From contig JAIXWL010000001.1 in assembly GCA_027491315.1 (NCBI GenBank), forward strand, positions 186,001 through 250,000: a stretch of 64,000 nucleotides of DNA, written 5' to 3'. Below the pieces are notes generated by a model, which saw only the letters and a program-made list of their open reading frames with translations, had not been told where the DNA came from and ran no database searches. Origin of the DNA: Cytophagaceae bacterium. GTDB taxonomy: Bacteria > Bacteroidota > Bacteroidia > Cytophagales > Spirosomataceae. Positions 25,668 to 36,391 of this stretch are shown piece after piece; the stretch's first letter is position 1, and every line of letters starts with the position of its first letter. The translations under genes were made by a program, and so were the position numbers.

Positions 25668-27566
25668 TTAATTTTTATTAATTTTAAATTGAGTAATCCA
25701 GCTTTCAATAGCAAGTATTGCCCAAATAGAATAAGATGCATCAATCTTATTTTCTTTATTATCTCTTATCAGCTTCCAAACAGCATCATAATCAAAAATC
25801 CCTTGTTTTTCTAAATTGGACTTTGATAATCGCTGCTCCAACATATTTGACATATCTTCTGTTATCCACTTCCTTACAGGTGCACCAAATCCCGTTTTAG
25901 GTCGATAAATTATATCCTTAGGCAAATATCGCTCTGCCACTTTTTTAAGAATATACTTTGTCTCCTTTCCATTCATTTTCATAGTTGGAGGCAACTTTTG
26001 TGAAAACTCCACCAATATGGTATCAAGAAATGGCACCCTAATTTCTACACCAGTAGCCATGCCCATTTTATCTGTATAATTCAAATTATGATCTACTAAA
26101 AAGGTCTTAAGCTCCCAGTAAAGCATTTGATTCAGAAGGCTTTTTTCTAAAGGAATTTGATGTAATAATTCATCAAAATAGAGACTTGGATCATATCCTT
26201 TTAATTCTTGTTGTGTCGACTTATTAAATAATGAATAAACCCTTTCAGATGGCAGCCATTTAAAATATCCCTTCATTCGAGAAATTTGTGGCAAATCCAT
26301 GTTTTCTGAAATCTTTCGTATTCTCCTTAATAGGGCACTTTTAATCGGCAAAAATGATATGATTTTTTTACATAATTTCCCAATTCCTTGAGGCACTTTC
26401 CCTAAAATAGACTCCAACAAAAGAGCTTTATGTCTTCTATAGCCAGAAAACAAATCATCTCCTCCAGTTCCACCGATCAACACTTTAATTCCTTTTTGCC
26501 TAGCTAAATGAGCAATGTTCAATACATTGATTGGAGCAGCATCCGCTTGAGGTTCATCTAAGTGCCAAATCATTTGATCGAAGCTATCAACAATGTCAAT
26601 GTTTGCTTTAACAATATGTAAATCAACTTTTAAATAATCGGCTGCCTTTTTTGCATAGGTTAAATCGTCTGCAAACCCTTCCGCATTTCCATTCTCAAAA
26701 TCAATATCAATAGTAAAACAAGGAAAATTATTCTCAGGATATATTTTTTTTGCTATTGCTACTAATAGGGTAGAATCCAAACCACCAGATAAAAAGAACC
26801 CAACTGGCACATCTGAAAGCATTTGTCTCTCCACCGCATTAACCAACAACTGATCTAATTGATTAATTAGCTCCTCTTCGGAATCTGGTAGATATTCTCC
26901 CTTGAAACTAGGCTGGTAATAAGAAATTGGAATTGCTTGTTTATATTCAGAAACAATAAATTTCAAATAATGACCTGGAAGTAATTTTTTTACTAGTTTA
27001 AATGGTGTTTTTTCTCCTGGCGACCATAAATAACTTAAGTAATTCATTAAGGCCTCCTTATCCAAATCAAATTGGATTGGTAATGAAAGGAATGCTTTTA
27101 TTTCTGATGAAAATAAAAACAAATTCTCATCTTGGTATAGGTACAATGGTTTCACTCCAAAATGATCCCTTGCAATAAATAGCTCTTTTGTTTGTAAATC
27201 AAATACGGAAAAACTAAAAATACCATTGAACATATTAAGGCTTTCCTCTCCATATTTGATATAAGCGTACAATACCGTTTCAGTATCTCCAGAGGATTTA
27301 AAGTCAAATTCTCCAAGTGATTGTCTTATTTCTACATGATTATAGATTTCTCCATTAAATACAATGACAAATCGCCCATCTTTTGAAAACATAGGTTGAT
27401 TTCCATTTTCAGACAAATCTTGAATGGAAAGACGCTGATGACCCAGAGACACGTTAGTATCGTGATAAATTCCTGTATGGTCAGGTCCACGATGAGCAAC
27501 CTTACTGAGGGCCTTTATGAAATTTTCTCTTTCAAATTTTCCAACTACTCCAATTATTCCGCACAT
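25668..27566 (-). CDS. Asparagine synthase-like amidotransferase (copy 1)
   Basis: A 632-residue class II glutamine amidotransferase fused to an AsnB synthetase domain. Cys2 (MCGIIG) is the glutaminase nucleophile; RGPDHTG, NGEIYNH and SGDTETVLYAY complete that domain. The ATP-PPi motif is FLSGGLDST near residue 260, and the C-terminal RVPFLDTILVEF and KTGFGAPV are typical. In O-antigen loci (WbpS type) such enzymes amidate uronic acids rather than aspartate. With copies at 28672 and 36392 there are three in one locus, which supports such a role. It overlaps the GT4 gene by 13 nt. Confidence 0.9.
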   Translation of the reverse strand: MCGIIGVVGKFERENFIKALSKVAHRGPDHTGIYHDTNVSLGHQRLSIQDLSENGNQPMFSKDGRFVIVFNGEIYNHVEIRQSLGEFDFKSSGDTETVLYAYIKYGEESLNMFNGIFSFSVFDLQTKELFIARDHFGVKPLYLYQDENLFLFSSEIKAFLSLPIQFDLDKEALMNYLSYLWSPGEKTPFKLVKKLLPGHYLKFIVSEYKQAIPISYYQPSFKGEYLPDSEEELINQLDQLLVNAVERQMLSDVPVGFFLSGGLDSTLLVAIAKKIYPENNFPCFTIDIDFENGNAEGFADDLTYAKKAADYLKVDLHIVKANIDIVDSFDQMIWHLDEPQADAAPINVLNIAHLARQKGIKVLIGGTGGDDLFSGYRRHKALLLESILGKVPQGIGKLCKKIISFLPIKSALLRRIRKISENMDLPQISRMKGYFKWLPSERVYSLFNKSTQQELKGYDPSLYFDELLHQIPLEKSLLNQMLYWELKTFLVDHNLNYTDKMGMATGVEIRVPFLDTILVEFSQKLPPTMKMNGKETKYILKKVAERYLPKDIIYRPKTGFGAPVRKWITEDMSNMLEQRLSKSNLEKQGIFDYDAVWKLIRDNKENKIDASYSIWAILAIESWITQFKINKN

Positions 27567-28675
27567 GTAGGATTTTCGCTAAGTATAATATTAAATTTTT
27601 CAACCGCCTTTTCTAACACAAACCTATCCCTTACTGTTTCTTCAGCATTTTTTGCAATTGTTAGTCTGAATGACTGATCTTCAATCAACACCAGTAACTT
27701 CTTATAAGCTTCAGCGGGATTATGTGGAGGTATAGCAAAGCCATTGACCCCATCGGTCACTAAGTCAGAGACAGCACCCACATTTGTACAAAGAACAGGT
27801 TTTCCACTTGCCATTGCCTCAAGGATTGAATTAGGAAAACCTTCTACATGTGATAGTTGAAGATAAATATCTGTATCCTTTAAAAGCTTCGTTTTTTCTT
27901 CATTTTTAACCCAGCCTAAAAGAATCACATTATTATAACTCTTTGAATTTACTTGGCTGGAAATCTCCTGAAATTTGCTACCCATACCAGCCAGGCGAAA
28001 CTCAACTTGTGAACCTAAATCTGAGTTTGAATTAATCAGATCAATAACCTGAATTAAATCTTGTACCCCTTTAAACTCTTCAAACCACCCGATATAGGTA
28101 ATTATAATCTTTTGTGTGGGAATATATTTTATACGGTCAGCATATAGCTCAGGATTAATCCAATTATTAATAATAATCAACTTATCAGAATTAAGGCTAT
28201 TAACTTCAGCTAGAAAAAAGTCTTTCCATGATTGTCCCTGGCATACAATCCAATCTGCCTTTTTAAATACCAGCCTAATAAACCATTTGAAAATGGGCCG
28301 CTTGAAGTTATTTGGAAACAAGCCTGATCGGGGAGCGATGATCGTCCGCTTACCGAATAGTTTTCCAAGTAATAATATTGATCCTTTTTCAATAAATGAA
28401 TACCCATCAACCGTGAAAATTAATAAAGTATCAACCTTACTTCCATTTCCAACCAAAATACTAAGGCATTTAAATATCCTTTTAAATGCTTTTGAAACTC
28501 TGTTTAAAAATGAAGGGGTGAAAACTGATTCAGATGTGGAATCGACCAGAAACCAATTATAGTCATCTGCTATCTTTGAATTTAAAAGAGAATTGCAGGC
28601 AAACATTTGCCCTCCTACATGACCATCCTTTGCCTCCTTCATGAAAGAGCCTACAAATAATACTCCTTTTTTCAT
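27554..28675 (-). CDS. Glycosyltransferase family 4
   Basis: A 373-residue GT-B enzyme. The N-terminal domain has VGSFMKEAKDGHVGGQMFAC (Gly-rich acceptor loop). The C-terminal Rossmann domain has ITYIGWFEEFKGVQDLIQV and EGFPNSILEAMASGKPVLCT, the EX7E donor-binding motif. The start overlaps the stop of AsnB copy 2 (ATGA). Donor and acceptor are unknown. Confidence 0.88.
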   Translation of the reverse strand: MKKGVLFVGSFMKEAKDGHVGGQMFACNSLLNSKIADDYNWFLVDSTSESVFTPSFLNRVSKAFKRIFKCLSILVGNGSKVDTLLIFTVDGYSFIEKGSILLLGKLFGKRTIIAPRSGLFPNNFKRPIFKWFIRLVFKKADWIVCQGQSWKDFFLAEVNSLNSDKLIIINNWINPELYADRIKYIPTQKIIITYIGWFEEFKGVQDLIQVIDLINSNSDLGSQVEFRLAGMGSKFQEISSQVNSKSYNNVILLGWVKNEEKTKLLKDTDIYLQLSHVEGFPNSILEAMASGKPVLCTNVGAVSDLVTDGVNGFAIPPHNPAEAYKKLLVLIEDQSFRLTIAKNAEETVRDRFVLEKAVEKFNIILSENPTCAE

Positions 28676-30570
28676 AATTTTAAGTCCAGTATCATACTTG
28701 GCTGTTTCCTAATCCAAATTGCAAGAATAAGACATTTCCATAGCAAGAAACCATAATTTCCTTTACCTTTTTGATGTTTTTCGATATAATCATTAATAAG
28801 CTGATGATTAAAAATACCTGAAGCAATTACTTTCGGATCATTAATATTTGATTTCATGTAATCTACCAAGGATTTTTGAATCCAAAAGGAATACGGGACT
28901 CCAAATCCTGTTTTCGGGCCATACAATATATCATGTGGGATTAAATCTTCGAATGCCTTTTTTAAGAGATACTTTTTTACCCCATTTTTCACTTTTAATG
29001 AAGAAGGGATCGAAAGAGCGAATTGGACCAGGTCATTATCGAGAAATGGCACCCTGATTTCAACACCATTTGCCATTGTAGATTTATCAACTTTTTCAAG
29101 AAAAGTATCCGGTAAAATACAGGATAAATCGATATTGAACAATCTTTGAATTAAGTCCTTATTCTTAAACTCATCATTCAAATCATGGTAGCGTTTAAAT
29201 GGGTTGAGATTTTTGAGCCTATTATTGACGGAATGGCTAAATATATTAGTTGGCAACTGGCGCTTGCTTTCCATCGTAAGAAGGAGAGCTAACCTATCAG
29301 CATCATTATCTGTAGTAATTGCATCTAAAAATCTGACTTTTTGTAAGAGGGCAGTATTGCTTATCATTTGCCACGGCAGTCCAGAAAGCAATTTCCAAGG
29401 CTTAAAGTAGTCTTCCTTGGTGAGGGTAAAATATCTGCTATAACCACCAAATATTTCATCCCCTCCATCACCCTGCAAAACAACTTTCACCTCCTTTTTC
29501 ACCTGGTTTGTCAGAAGATACAATGGAATGTCAGCAGCATCAGCAAATGGTTCTCCATGAGCGTCAACCAATTTTTCTATTACATCAGGTAAATTTTTTG
29601 CTTCTACATATACTTCGTGATGGTCTGTTCCAAATCGCTCAGCAAGCATCTTTGCCTTAGGCAATTCATTAATTCCCTTATCAAAATCAAATCCTACTGA
29701 ATAAGTTTTAATCTTGCCGGTATAAAATTCAGAAGAGAGCGCAGTAATAACAGATGAGTCTATTCCACCACTGAGAAAAATTCCGACAGGAACGTCGCTT
29801 ATTAAATGTCGTTTCACAGATTCTTGCATCAAATTCCTGATGCGCTTTACAACGTCTTTTTCGGGTAAATGTAGATTATCTTTAATTTCAGAAGGTTCCC
29901 AAAATCTTGTGATTTCTAGTCCGTTTTCAGTTAAGGTAAAGGTCCTGCCTGGTAAAACCTCTTTGACATTTTCAAAAAATGTATTTTCTCCTAAAGGATT
30001 CCCAAACCAGGCATATTCAACAAGTGCCTGCTCTTTTACATTGTATTTAAACGACCCACCGAGATAGCTTTTTATGCCTACTATTTCGGATGCAAAAACA
30101 AATGTATTATTGTAATTTGTATAATAAAGAGGCTTAATCCCAAATCTGTCTCTTGCTAAAATAATTTTGTTTTCCAGTTGATCAAAAATCCCGAGAGCGA
30201 ACATTCCATTTAGTCTTCTGAAAGAATCGTAGTTCCATGCGATAAAAGCATTTAGTACTACCTCTGTGTCTGATTCTGAAGAAAACAGAATATTAAATTC
30301 CTCAACAAGCTGTTTTCGTAACTCAATAAAATTATAGATTTCACCATTAAATACTATGGTGTATCTCCCGTCTGAAGACGACATGGGTTGGCTACCATTT
30401 TCAGAGAGATCCATAATACTTAATCTTCTATGTGCTAAGCCAACATTTTTATGAATAAAAATATTTCCAGCGTCAGGCCCACGATGAATAAGGCATTCAT
30501 TCGCGTCAAATAAAGCCGATTCTGAGACTGATTCTTTTTTGAAATTATAAACTCCTACTATTCCGCACAT
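28672..30570 (-). CDS. Asparagine synthase-like amidotransferase (copy 2)
   Basis: A 632-residue AsnB-type protein. Cys2 (MCGIVG), RGPDAGN, NGEIYNF and SESDTEVVLNA form the glutaminase domain. FLSGGIDSSVITAL near residue 265 is the ATP pyrophosphatase loop, and VDKSTMANGVEIRVPFLDND with GPKTGFGVPY ends the synthetase domain. It differs in sequence from copies 1 and 3, so the three are old paralogues or were acquired separately. It starts immediately after the glycosyltransferase at 30571. Confidence 0.9.
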   Translation of the reverse strand: MCGIVGVYNFKKESVSESALFDANECLIHRGPDAGNIFIHKNVGLAHRRLSIMDLSENGSQPMSSSDGRYTIVFNGEIYNFIELRKQLVEEFNILFSSESDTEVVLNAFIAWNYDSFRRLNGMFALGIFDQLENKIILARDRFGIKPLYYTNYNNTFVFASEIVGIKSYLGGSFKYNVKEQALVEYAWFGNPLGENTFFENVKEVLPGRTFTLTENGLEITRFWEPSEIKDNLHLPEKDVVKRIRNLMQESVKRHLISDVPVGIFLSGGIDSSVITALSSEFYTGKIKTYSVGFDFDKGINELPKAKMLAERFGTDHHEVYVEAKNLPDVIEKLVDAHGEPFADAADIPLYLLTNQVKKEVKVVLQGDGGDEIFGGYSRYFTLTKEDYFKPWKLLSGLPWQMISNTALLQKVRFLDAITTDNDADRLALLLTMESKRQLPTNIFSHSVNNRLKNLNPFKRYHDLNDEFKNKDLIQRLFNIDLSCILPDTFLEKVDKSTMANGVEIRVPFLDNDLVQFALSIPSSLKVKNGVKKYLLKKAFEDLIPHDILYGPKTGFGVPYSFWIQKSLVDYMKSNINDPKVIASGIFNHQLINDYIEKHQKGKGNYGFLLWKCLILAIWIRKQPSMILDLKL

Positions 30571-31788
30571 CTAAAATGAGGATTCAACTTGATTAACTGA
30601 ATACAATTTCAACAGAAGTTCTTTGAAGGAGCTCCAGTCATAATACTCCTTTGCTATCATTCTTGATTTTTTTGCAACAACTTCCTGACCATTCGACAAA
30701 AGATTAATCAAAAAATCATTTAACTGGTTTGTACCTGCCTTTAAATCCAAAGGGTCAATAAGAACACCAAGCTGATGTGCAATAATCAGACCGCTAGCAT
30801 CACCTGTGCCTGGAGAAGCTGCAACTGCAAGCCCTGAAGCAAGATATTCTGGGAATTTTACTGGTGAGGCAGCATTGTTTAAGCTCCTTGAATCTCTTAA
30901 CATAAATCCTATGTTCGCAAGAGATAAAATCTGAGGGATATCTGATCTTGGAACACTCAAATGGGTTAATTTTTCTCCAAACTGATTTAAATCATTCAAC
31001 GTAACCGGATGACTATGTGGATCTTCGTTGGTAAGTAACAGAAATTTAATATTATTCCGATTTATAAATCCTGCCCAGAGTTTTAGCATTGCCGGAACTT
31101 GCTGATAATGACTTAAGCCTCCAGAATAAACGAATACAATATCATCATCCCCAAACCCAAGTCGCTCACGGTTAAAGGTCTTGCTTGCCTGGTCAATGTT
31201 ATATAAATTATAATTAATACAACAAGGGATTACAGTAACATTTCTGCCAATTTCCTTTGATACTTTATCTGCAAGAACTTTAGTGACCGCAGTAATATTT
31301 GAAGCATTTCTTATACCCCAAGCTTCTAACTTTAGGTAAATTTTTTGTTTGAATGGACTAGATTGAACAGCATCGAATTCATCTTTAAGATCTCCCCTCA
31401 CATCATAATTGTAGGGAATGGGATTTAATATATTCGCAAATTTTAACAAAAGTGGGCCCCAAAGACCTCTGACATATGCTCTTCGAGTAGATCCCTTGAA
31501 CTTCCTTAAAGCCAAAGCCATAGAGAAAAAATCACTAGCAAAATTTTTCGCCTTTAAAGCAACAAATGAAATTTCTCTGTCATCTAATTTATTTCCTACC
31601 AGTTCCTTAAACCGACCTGGGTCATTATACATTGCTACCAATGAAACACTTAGCCCAAATGAATGCATGGCAAGCAACTGATCAAGTACCTGAGATTGAA
31701 AAACTGCAGAATTTTCAAGTGTTAGGCCCACATCAAAAATAACGTATAAAACATCAATTTTTTTAGGCTTTGGAGTTTTAGAATGCAT
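30571..31788 (-). CDS. Glycosyltransferase, GT-B fold (family 4-like)
   Basis: I take ATG 31788 (MHSKTPKPKKIDVLYV), giving 405 residues; a TTG frame 54 nt upstream overlaps the heparinase stop and looks non-coding. The protein has YNYDVRGDLKDEFDA, ITAVTKVLADKVS, VIPCCINYNLY and VYSGGLSHYQQVPAMLKLW, all placed as in GT4 proteins. The donor-site region is VKFPEYLASGLAVAASPGTGD. Substrate unknown. It is 43 nt downstream of heparinase copy 2. Confidence 0.82.
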   Translation of the reverse strand: MHSKTPKPKKIDVLYVIFDVGLTLENSAVFQSQVLDQLLAMHSFGLSVSLVAMYNDPGRFKELVGNKLDDREISFVALKAKNFASDFFSMALALRKFKGSTRRAYVRGLWGPLLLKFANILNPIPYNYDVRGDLKDEFDAVQSSPFKQKIYLKLEAWGIRNASNITAVTKVLADKVSKEIGRNVTVIPCCINYNLYNIDQASKTFNRERLGFGDDDIVFVYSGGLSHYQQVPAMLKLWAGFINRNNIKFLLLTNEDPHSHPVTLNDLNQFGEKLTHLSVPRSDIPQILSLANIGFMLRDSRSLNNAASPVKFPEYLASGLAVAASPGTGDASGLIIAHQLGVLIDPLDLKAGTNQLNDFLINLLSNGQEVVAKKSRMIAKEYYDWSSFKELLLKLYSVNQVESSF

Positions 31789-31831
31789 AAATTTAAATTG
31801 TGAAATTGGGTAAGTTTGCCAAAAAAAGGCT

Positions 31832-33949
31832 TTACCAAACAATCTTAGTGATAGTATTAGGCCCTGTCATATATGCTGACAATCTTTGATTAGGAATAAT
31901 AATACCATAACCTTCGCTATAAGCTCCTTCCTCAACTTTAGGGTTTGATGCTCCATCCATTTGAATAAAAATAGAAAGGCCAGATAAATGCATTAGTTCA
32001 ACAGATAATTGATTATCATTTGAACTAATAATTTTGCACTTAACATCAGGATGAAGGTTAAAAGATATTTTTCTTTCCAATTCAGAAGGAAAATTATCTT
32101 CGATAATTAAGCTGTTTTCAGATAACTCAAATTTACGTTTGTGCTTAACTGAATATCCAAAATGGTGCCCAATTATTATATTTCGCCCAAAGAATCTTAG
32201 ATTTGGAAAAGAACGTTCTCTTAATACAAATAAACCATGCATAGAATCTGGCCATTTGTCCTGTTCTTGACCTCCTGCCATTAACGTAGAATGTGCGGCA
32301 GTTCCTCTGAACTTATTTCGAATCTTGGGATTTGCAGTATATATTGGGCATCCACCATCAACAATTAAATCCAACCTATTAATGTTTAATTCAAATGAGA
32401 GTTTATCATTATGGTTATGTCCTCCTCTTCCATTTTGACCGTTCTGGCCACAAGTAACCAATAAAAACACCCTATTCCTTCGTATGATGGCCATGCCAGC
32501 ATCTTTGTGAAGAATATTATCCTTAACAAGTGCTGGATTAACAACCTTCTCCAAGTCAATTCCCCCAGATAATAAATTTGCTTCAAAATTATCCAGCTCT
32601 GACATAATTGAACGCTGGCCTAATAATTTCCGAATTCCTGCAACCAGGTTACCATGATTCAACAAATTATATTCAGGGTTCGGAATTAATTTGTGGACTC
32701 GGGCTGAATCATTATCCCCAATTTGCGGTACAAGGCCGTTAGGTTTAATCAGGCTTTCTGTAAAATCAGCCATTCTAGAAAGGCTAATATAAAACTCCTT
32801 TGGAAAAATCCGTCCATCATCATTTAAATTTAGCAAGGTTTTAGTCGTGTTCCTAAGAGCGGGTCTAACTTTATGCTGATTCGGCTCTACTTGTCTCAAT
32901 CTTACCCTTCTGGCAAGTGGTAGTCTTTCTGCAAGTGCTGCACTACTAAGAAACAACTCTGCTACCAAACGGTGATAATTTGTCGACCCCTCATGGGATG
33001 CGCCATCATCATAAACCTCCCGATTCATTTCTGAAATAAGCTCCTGTAATCCAAATAATAACCAGCGATCTGATTCTGGGAACTCAGGAAAAGCGCATGC
33101 TATATAAATTAACCCCACTATATTTGATAAATAATGATTCCCTGTTGAGCTTTCATAATATTCAAGATTATTTTCAATAAAACATCCGTGCTGATGTAAT
33201 GAGATCTTAACCTTACTTATAATTTCGGGATACTGTTCTATAGCCTGACCAAAATACCGGAGCCCCCAAATCCAGTTTATTGCTCTAAGTGCTACATCCA
33301 TAGTGCAACCCCAATTTACACCATATCCATAAGGATTAGAAACAATCCAGTCTAAAACTTCCAATAGAAACTCATGTGAAGATTCAGAAAGCGATCCTGA
33401 AGCTAACAATCCTATGTGCTGAAAGCGGGATAATTCTCTTGGGATTTTAATCTCGACACCAGGCTCGGGTGCTACCTTAACGTTCAGGTAAAACTGTGAT
33501 TCTTCCCACACATAACCTGATCTAAAATCTTTATGCCAATCTATTAATTTATAATTTTCTACTAAGTTTAACGGTAATCTCACAGCAATTTTCCGGATTC
33601 TTTCCATCCGATTTTCATCATTCGCTTGAATACAAAAAGTGAATTTTGAAAGAATTTTCAGTTTACGATCATAAAAATCTTCTAGAGCATTTAAATCCTT
33701 ATTCAACCAATTTTCAGGTTGATTTGCTGGTAAACATTCAGAATTCCCCGGCAAGGTTGAATTATTGTCCCATAGCCCATCTTTATCTAAAATTGTTACT
33801 GGAATATAACTTTCAATTTTCTTTAGTGATGTTTGATAGTGACTATGAGTGCCATACCTGTTTCTTATTTTCTCAGGCAGAAACCTTAAGTGATACCCCA
33901 ATTCCTTAAATATTTTTGAATAAAGAAGTGCTTTTTTTTTTATACCCAT
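31832..33949 (-). CDS. Heparinase II/III family protein (copy 2)
   Basis: A 705-residue protein, larger than copy 1. The alpha/alpha domain contains NPYGYGVNWGCTMDVALRAINWIW (near residue 215) and SSTGNHYLSNIVGLIYIA. The beta-sandwich holds GRGGHNHNDKLSFELNI, the His/Asp motif of the family. No signal peptide is visible. It overlaps the Wzy-like gene by one base (TAATG). Its partner genes (AsnB, bi-domain oxidoreductase, GT4) match those around copy 1, which suggests a repeated functional module. Confidence 0.85.
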   Translation of the reverse strand: MGIKKKALLYSKIFKELGYHLRFLPEKIRNRYGTHSHYQTSLKKIESYIPVTILDKDGLWDNNSTLPGNSECLPANQPENWLNKDLNALEDFYDRKLKILSKFTFCIQANDENRMERIRKIAVRLPLNLVENYKLIDWHKDFRSGYVWEESQFYLNVKVAPEPGVEIKIPRELSRFQHIGLLASGSLSESSHEFLLEVLDWIVSNPYGYGVNWGCTMDVALRAINWIWGLRYFGQAIEQYPEIISKVKISLHQHGCFIENNLEYYESSTGNHYLSNIVGLIYIACAFPEFPESDRWLLFGLQELISEMNREVYDDGASHEGSTNYHRLVAELFLSSAALAERLPLARRVRLRQVEPNQHKVRPALRNTTKTLLNLNDDGRIFPKEFYISLSRMADFTESLIKPNGLVPQIGDNDSARVHKLIPNPEYNLLNHGNLVAGIRKLLGQRSIMSELDNFEANLLSGGIDLEKVVNPALVKDNILHKDAGMAIIRRNRVFLLVTCGQNGQNGRGGHNHNDKLSFELNINRLDLIVDGGCPIYTANPKIRNKFRGTAAHSTLMAGGQEQDKWPDSMHGLFVLRERSFPNLRFFGRNIIIGHHFGYSVKHKRKFELSENSLIIEDNFPSELERKISFNLHPDVKCKIISSNDNQLSVELMHLSGLSIFIQMDGASNPKVEEGAYSEGYGIIIPNQRLSAYMTGPNTITKIVW

Positions 33950-35298
33950 TATAGAAACTCAACTTCATTTTCAATATGCCGTTCTATTTTTACTTTCCTA
34001 TAAAGAAACCCAATCATAAAAAAATAAAACATAACGGCAGGTATATTTAACAAAAATGTATTTACCAGGCCTGGTAAAATAAAAGGTAAAATAACAATAT
34101 GTCCCAACGGCAGGCAATAACTCCGTAGAATTATTAGCATTAAAATGACCCCAATTAACCCTGATGTTAATATCAACCTAAACCAATCATTGTGATAGTT
34201 TTCAGTAGGATGATCAAAAGGAAAGGGATGTCCACTAGTATATCCAGAACCAAAAATTGGTGAATAAGCAAATCGATTAGCAGCATTTTCGAGCATCAAC
34301 AATGGCCTTGATATACCCTGATTACGTGCTTCATAGGTTGATTCAGCCTTGTCTTGATTTAACACTTCTACAAAGGACCAGATACGATCTAGGCTGGCGG
34401 TGATACTGCCATTTTCATCAAATTTTTGCAATGCATAAATACCTATACAAAACATAATTGCAGATGTAAAGGCAAAAGCCACAATTTTAGTCTTTAAAGG
34501 AATACGGTTCAATAATATCCGATAATTTAGAACAGCAAGAATAAAACCTACAATCATTTCACCACGACTTGCCAGTAAAATACTGACTAAAACAGGTAAA
34601 AATATTATTCCTATACTCAAAGGTACATTTGGCACTACAAGGACTTTGTTCTTGAAGGAAACGTAAAGAAATAATGCAATAATATTTACCATAAAGGCAG
34701 AACCATTTGGATTTGGAAATAATCCACGAGGACGAGCTAACTCCAATAATGCATTTACGTCCGTGATACCAAGATCAATCCAGGAGGACAAAACTAATGG
34801 AGGATAATACAGGTCAATAAGAAAGGAGGGGAGGCTACTCTTGTAAAAAATAAATAGCAAATTTAAAAATACTGCAATATACAAAACCCAAATGAGGTTT
34901 CTTGTTGAAAATTTAACAGAACAAAGCCCTAGGCCAAATGAAAGAATCATCAGTACATAGATTGTCAAACTTTTAAATGCTTCTGTTAGACTCTTTACGC
35001 CAAAAAGGAAAACTGTAAGAAATTCACCCGCAACAGAACAAAGCATGATACAGATTACTATGAGTGAAAATCTATAAAATTGGCTTTTTATAGCAATAGA
35101 TTTAAATACGCTATCTGAATTTATGAATACGGCAAATAGCAAAATGCCAACTAAAAAATATGACACCTTATAAGGAAAACTTCCTATATGAAACATAGGC
35201 AACAATAATTGGTCATACACTAAAATAGCTCCAAATAGAGAAAAGTTTAAAATTAGCCTCTTTTTAGTTTCATTTACTCCCAATTTAAGATTTTCCAT
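33949..35298 (-). CDS. O-antigen ligase/polymerase-like membrane protein (Wzy/WaaL family)
   Basis: About 449 residues from ATG 35298 (MENLKLGVNETKK); the frame upstream has only a TTG start and overlaps the acyltransferase. There are roughly ten to twelve transmembrane helices and a large periplasmic loop (about residues 305-385). The loop has TENYHNDWFRLILTSGLIG, the HN..-type motif at the ligase/polymerase active-site region, preceded by RPRGLFPNPNGSAFM. Wzy polymerises repeat units and WaaL joins them to lipid A core; sequence does not separate the two. As the only such protein in the locus, Wzy is more likely. Confidence 0.82.
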   Translation of the reverse strand: MENLKLGVNETKKRLILNFSLFGAILVYDQLLLPMFHIGSFPYKVSYFLVGILLFAVFINSDSVFKSIAIKSQFYRFSLIVICIMLCSVAGEFLTVFLFGVKSLTEAFKSLTIYVLMILSFGLGLCSVKFSTRNLIWVLYIAVFLNLLFIFYKSSLPSFLIDLYYPPLVLSSWIDLGITDVNALLELARPRGLFPNPNGSAFMVNIIALFLYVSFKNKVLVVPNVPLSIGIIFLPVLVSILLASRGEMIVGFILAVLNYRILLNRIPLKTKIVAFAFTSAIMFCIGIYALQKFDENGSITASLDRIWSFVEVLNQDKAESTYEARNQGISRPLLMLENAANRFAYSPIFGSGYTSGHPFPFDHPTENYHNDWFRLILTSGLIGVILMLIILRSYCLPLGHIVILPFILPGLVNTFLLNIPAVMFYFFMIGFLYRKVKIERHIENEVEFL

Positions 35299-35311
35299 CA
35301 CACAATTAAGT

Positions 35312-36391
35312 CTATAAATGTAGGGATACTTTTTTAAAATGTAATGCGGGTTGTTCGACAAAATTCCAAGAGGCAACAGCTATGATAATTGTAAAGCATA
35401 AACAAATTATTAATCCCAAGATTTCTTGAAATCCTAGTACAATTAACAAGTTAAGAATCGGTTGATGGTAGATATAAATTCCATAAGAAATATCATTTCT
35501 GCGAAGGATTCTGTCAGAGAGGCTTCTGTTTGAAAAAGCTGTGCTCATAATCAAAAAGCACAAAACGATATAATTAAAAATTCCAATACTATTTCCTAAT
35601 CGCACAAAAATAGTAGAACTATACCAAAATGGAATTGAAGAAATTAGAATAAAAAAAAGGACGATATAAATAAATCTCCCTGCAGTTAAATTATAAAGGA
35701 ATTCAATATGTCTGTTGAATAGAATCCCAACACAAAACATCCCTATCCAAGGTAAAGGTGTTATGAAAATAATCTTTCTTGAAAATTCACTTAAAAAACC
35801 TGACGAGTAGTCACTTTGACAATAATAATTTAAAGTAAAAGAAGCTATAATTATGCAAGTCAATAATACATCCATTTTGATTTTTGGAAACTTCTGTACA
35901 AGGAAAAGTATAGGTGAAAATACGTAAAATGATATTTCAACTGCGATAGTCCATAAAGAACCATTAACAACACCAATTCCGTATCCCCTTAAAAAAGCTG
36001 GATTCCAGGCTTGAAATAAAGTAGCTTGGGTAAATATCCATAAAATGAAATTGGACAAATTATCACATATAAGTGAAATATCATAGAATGCCAGGGTTAT
36101 AGCACTAAACAAAACACAAACCCATAGGCCTGGAAAGATCCTGTAAATCCTGTTTAATGCAAACACTTTTAAATCAGGATTGCGCTCCCATGCGGCTGAA
36201 ATTAAAAAACCACTTATAAAGAAGAAAATTGGAACACCAGGAAATATAGATATTATTGAACTAAACCAAGCCAGTGAAACCGCATGAAAATGCTCAATTA
36301 AATGAACAATCACTACCTGTAGGGCAGCAAATAGTCGAATGATATCAAAGTTATTCGACTTATAGTAGCCTGATTTGCTTGCTTCTATCAC
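35312..36391 (-). CDS. Acyltransferase 3 family protein (OafA/YrhL-like)
   Basis: A 359-residue membrane protein with ten or so helices. The family motifs are FDIIRLFAALQVVIVHLIEH (conserved Arg and His, residues 15-34), PIFFFISGFLISAAW and GVVNGSLWTIAVEISFYVFSP. It probably O-acetylates a sugar of the repeat unit. The start is GTG 36391, directly after the AsnB copy 3 stop (TAAGTG). There is no SGNH domain fused to it. Confidence 0.88.
   Translation of the reverse strand: MIEASKSGYYKSNNFDIIRLFAALQVVIVHLIEHFHAVSLAWFSSIISIFPGVPIFFFISGFLISAAWERNPDLKVFALNRIYRIFPGLWVCVLFSAITLAFYDISLICDNLSNFILWIFTQATLFQAWNPAFLRGYGIGVVNGSLWTIAVEISFYVFSPILFLVQKFPKIKMDVLLTCIIIASFTLNYYCQSDYSSGFLSEFSRKIIFITPLPWIGMFCVGILFNRHIEFLYNLTAGRFIYIVLFFILISSIPFWYSSTIFVRLGNSIGIFNYIVLCFLIMSTAFSNRSLSDRILRRNDISYGIYIYHQPILNLLIVLGFQEILGLIICLCFTIIIAVASWNFVEQPALHFKKVSLHL

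Noticed and set aside
28116-28562. 148-codon open frame on the plus strand
   Set aside because: It lies fully antisense to the GT4 gene 27554-28675, which has clear family motifs. The plus-strand product shows no recognisable domain.
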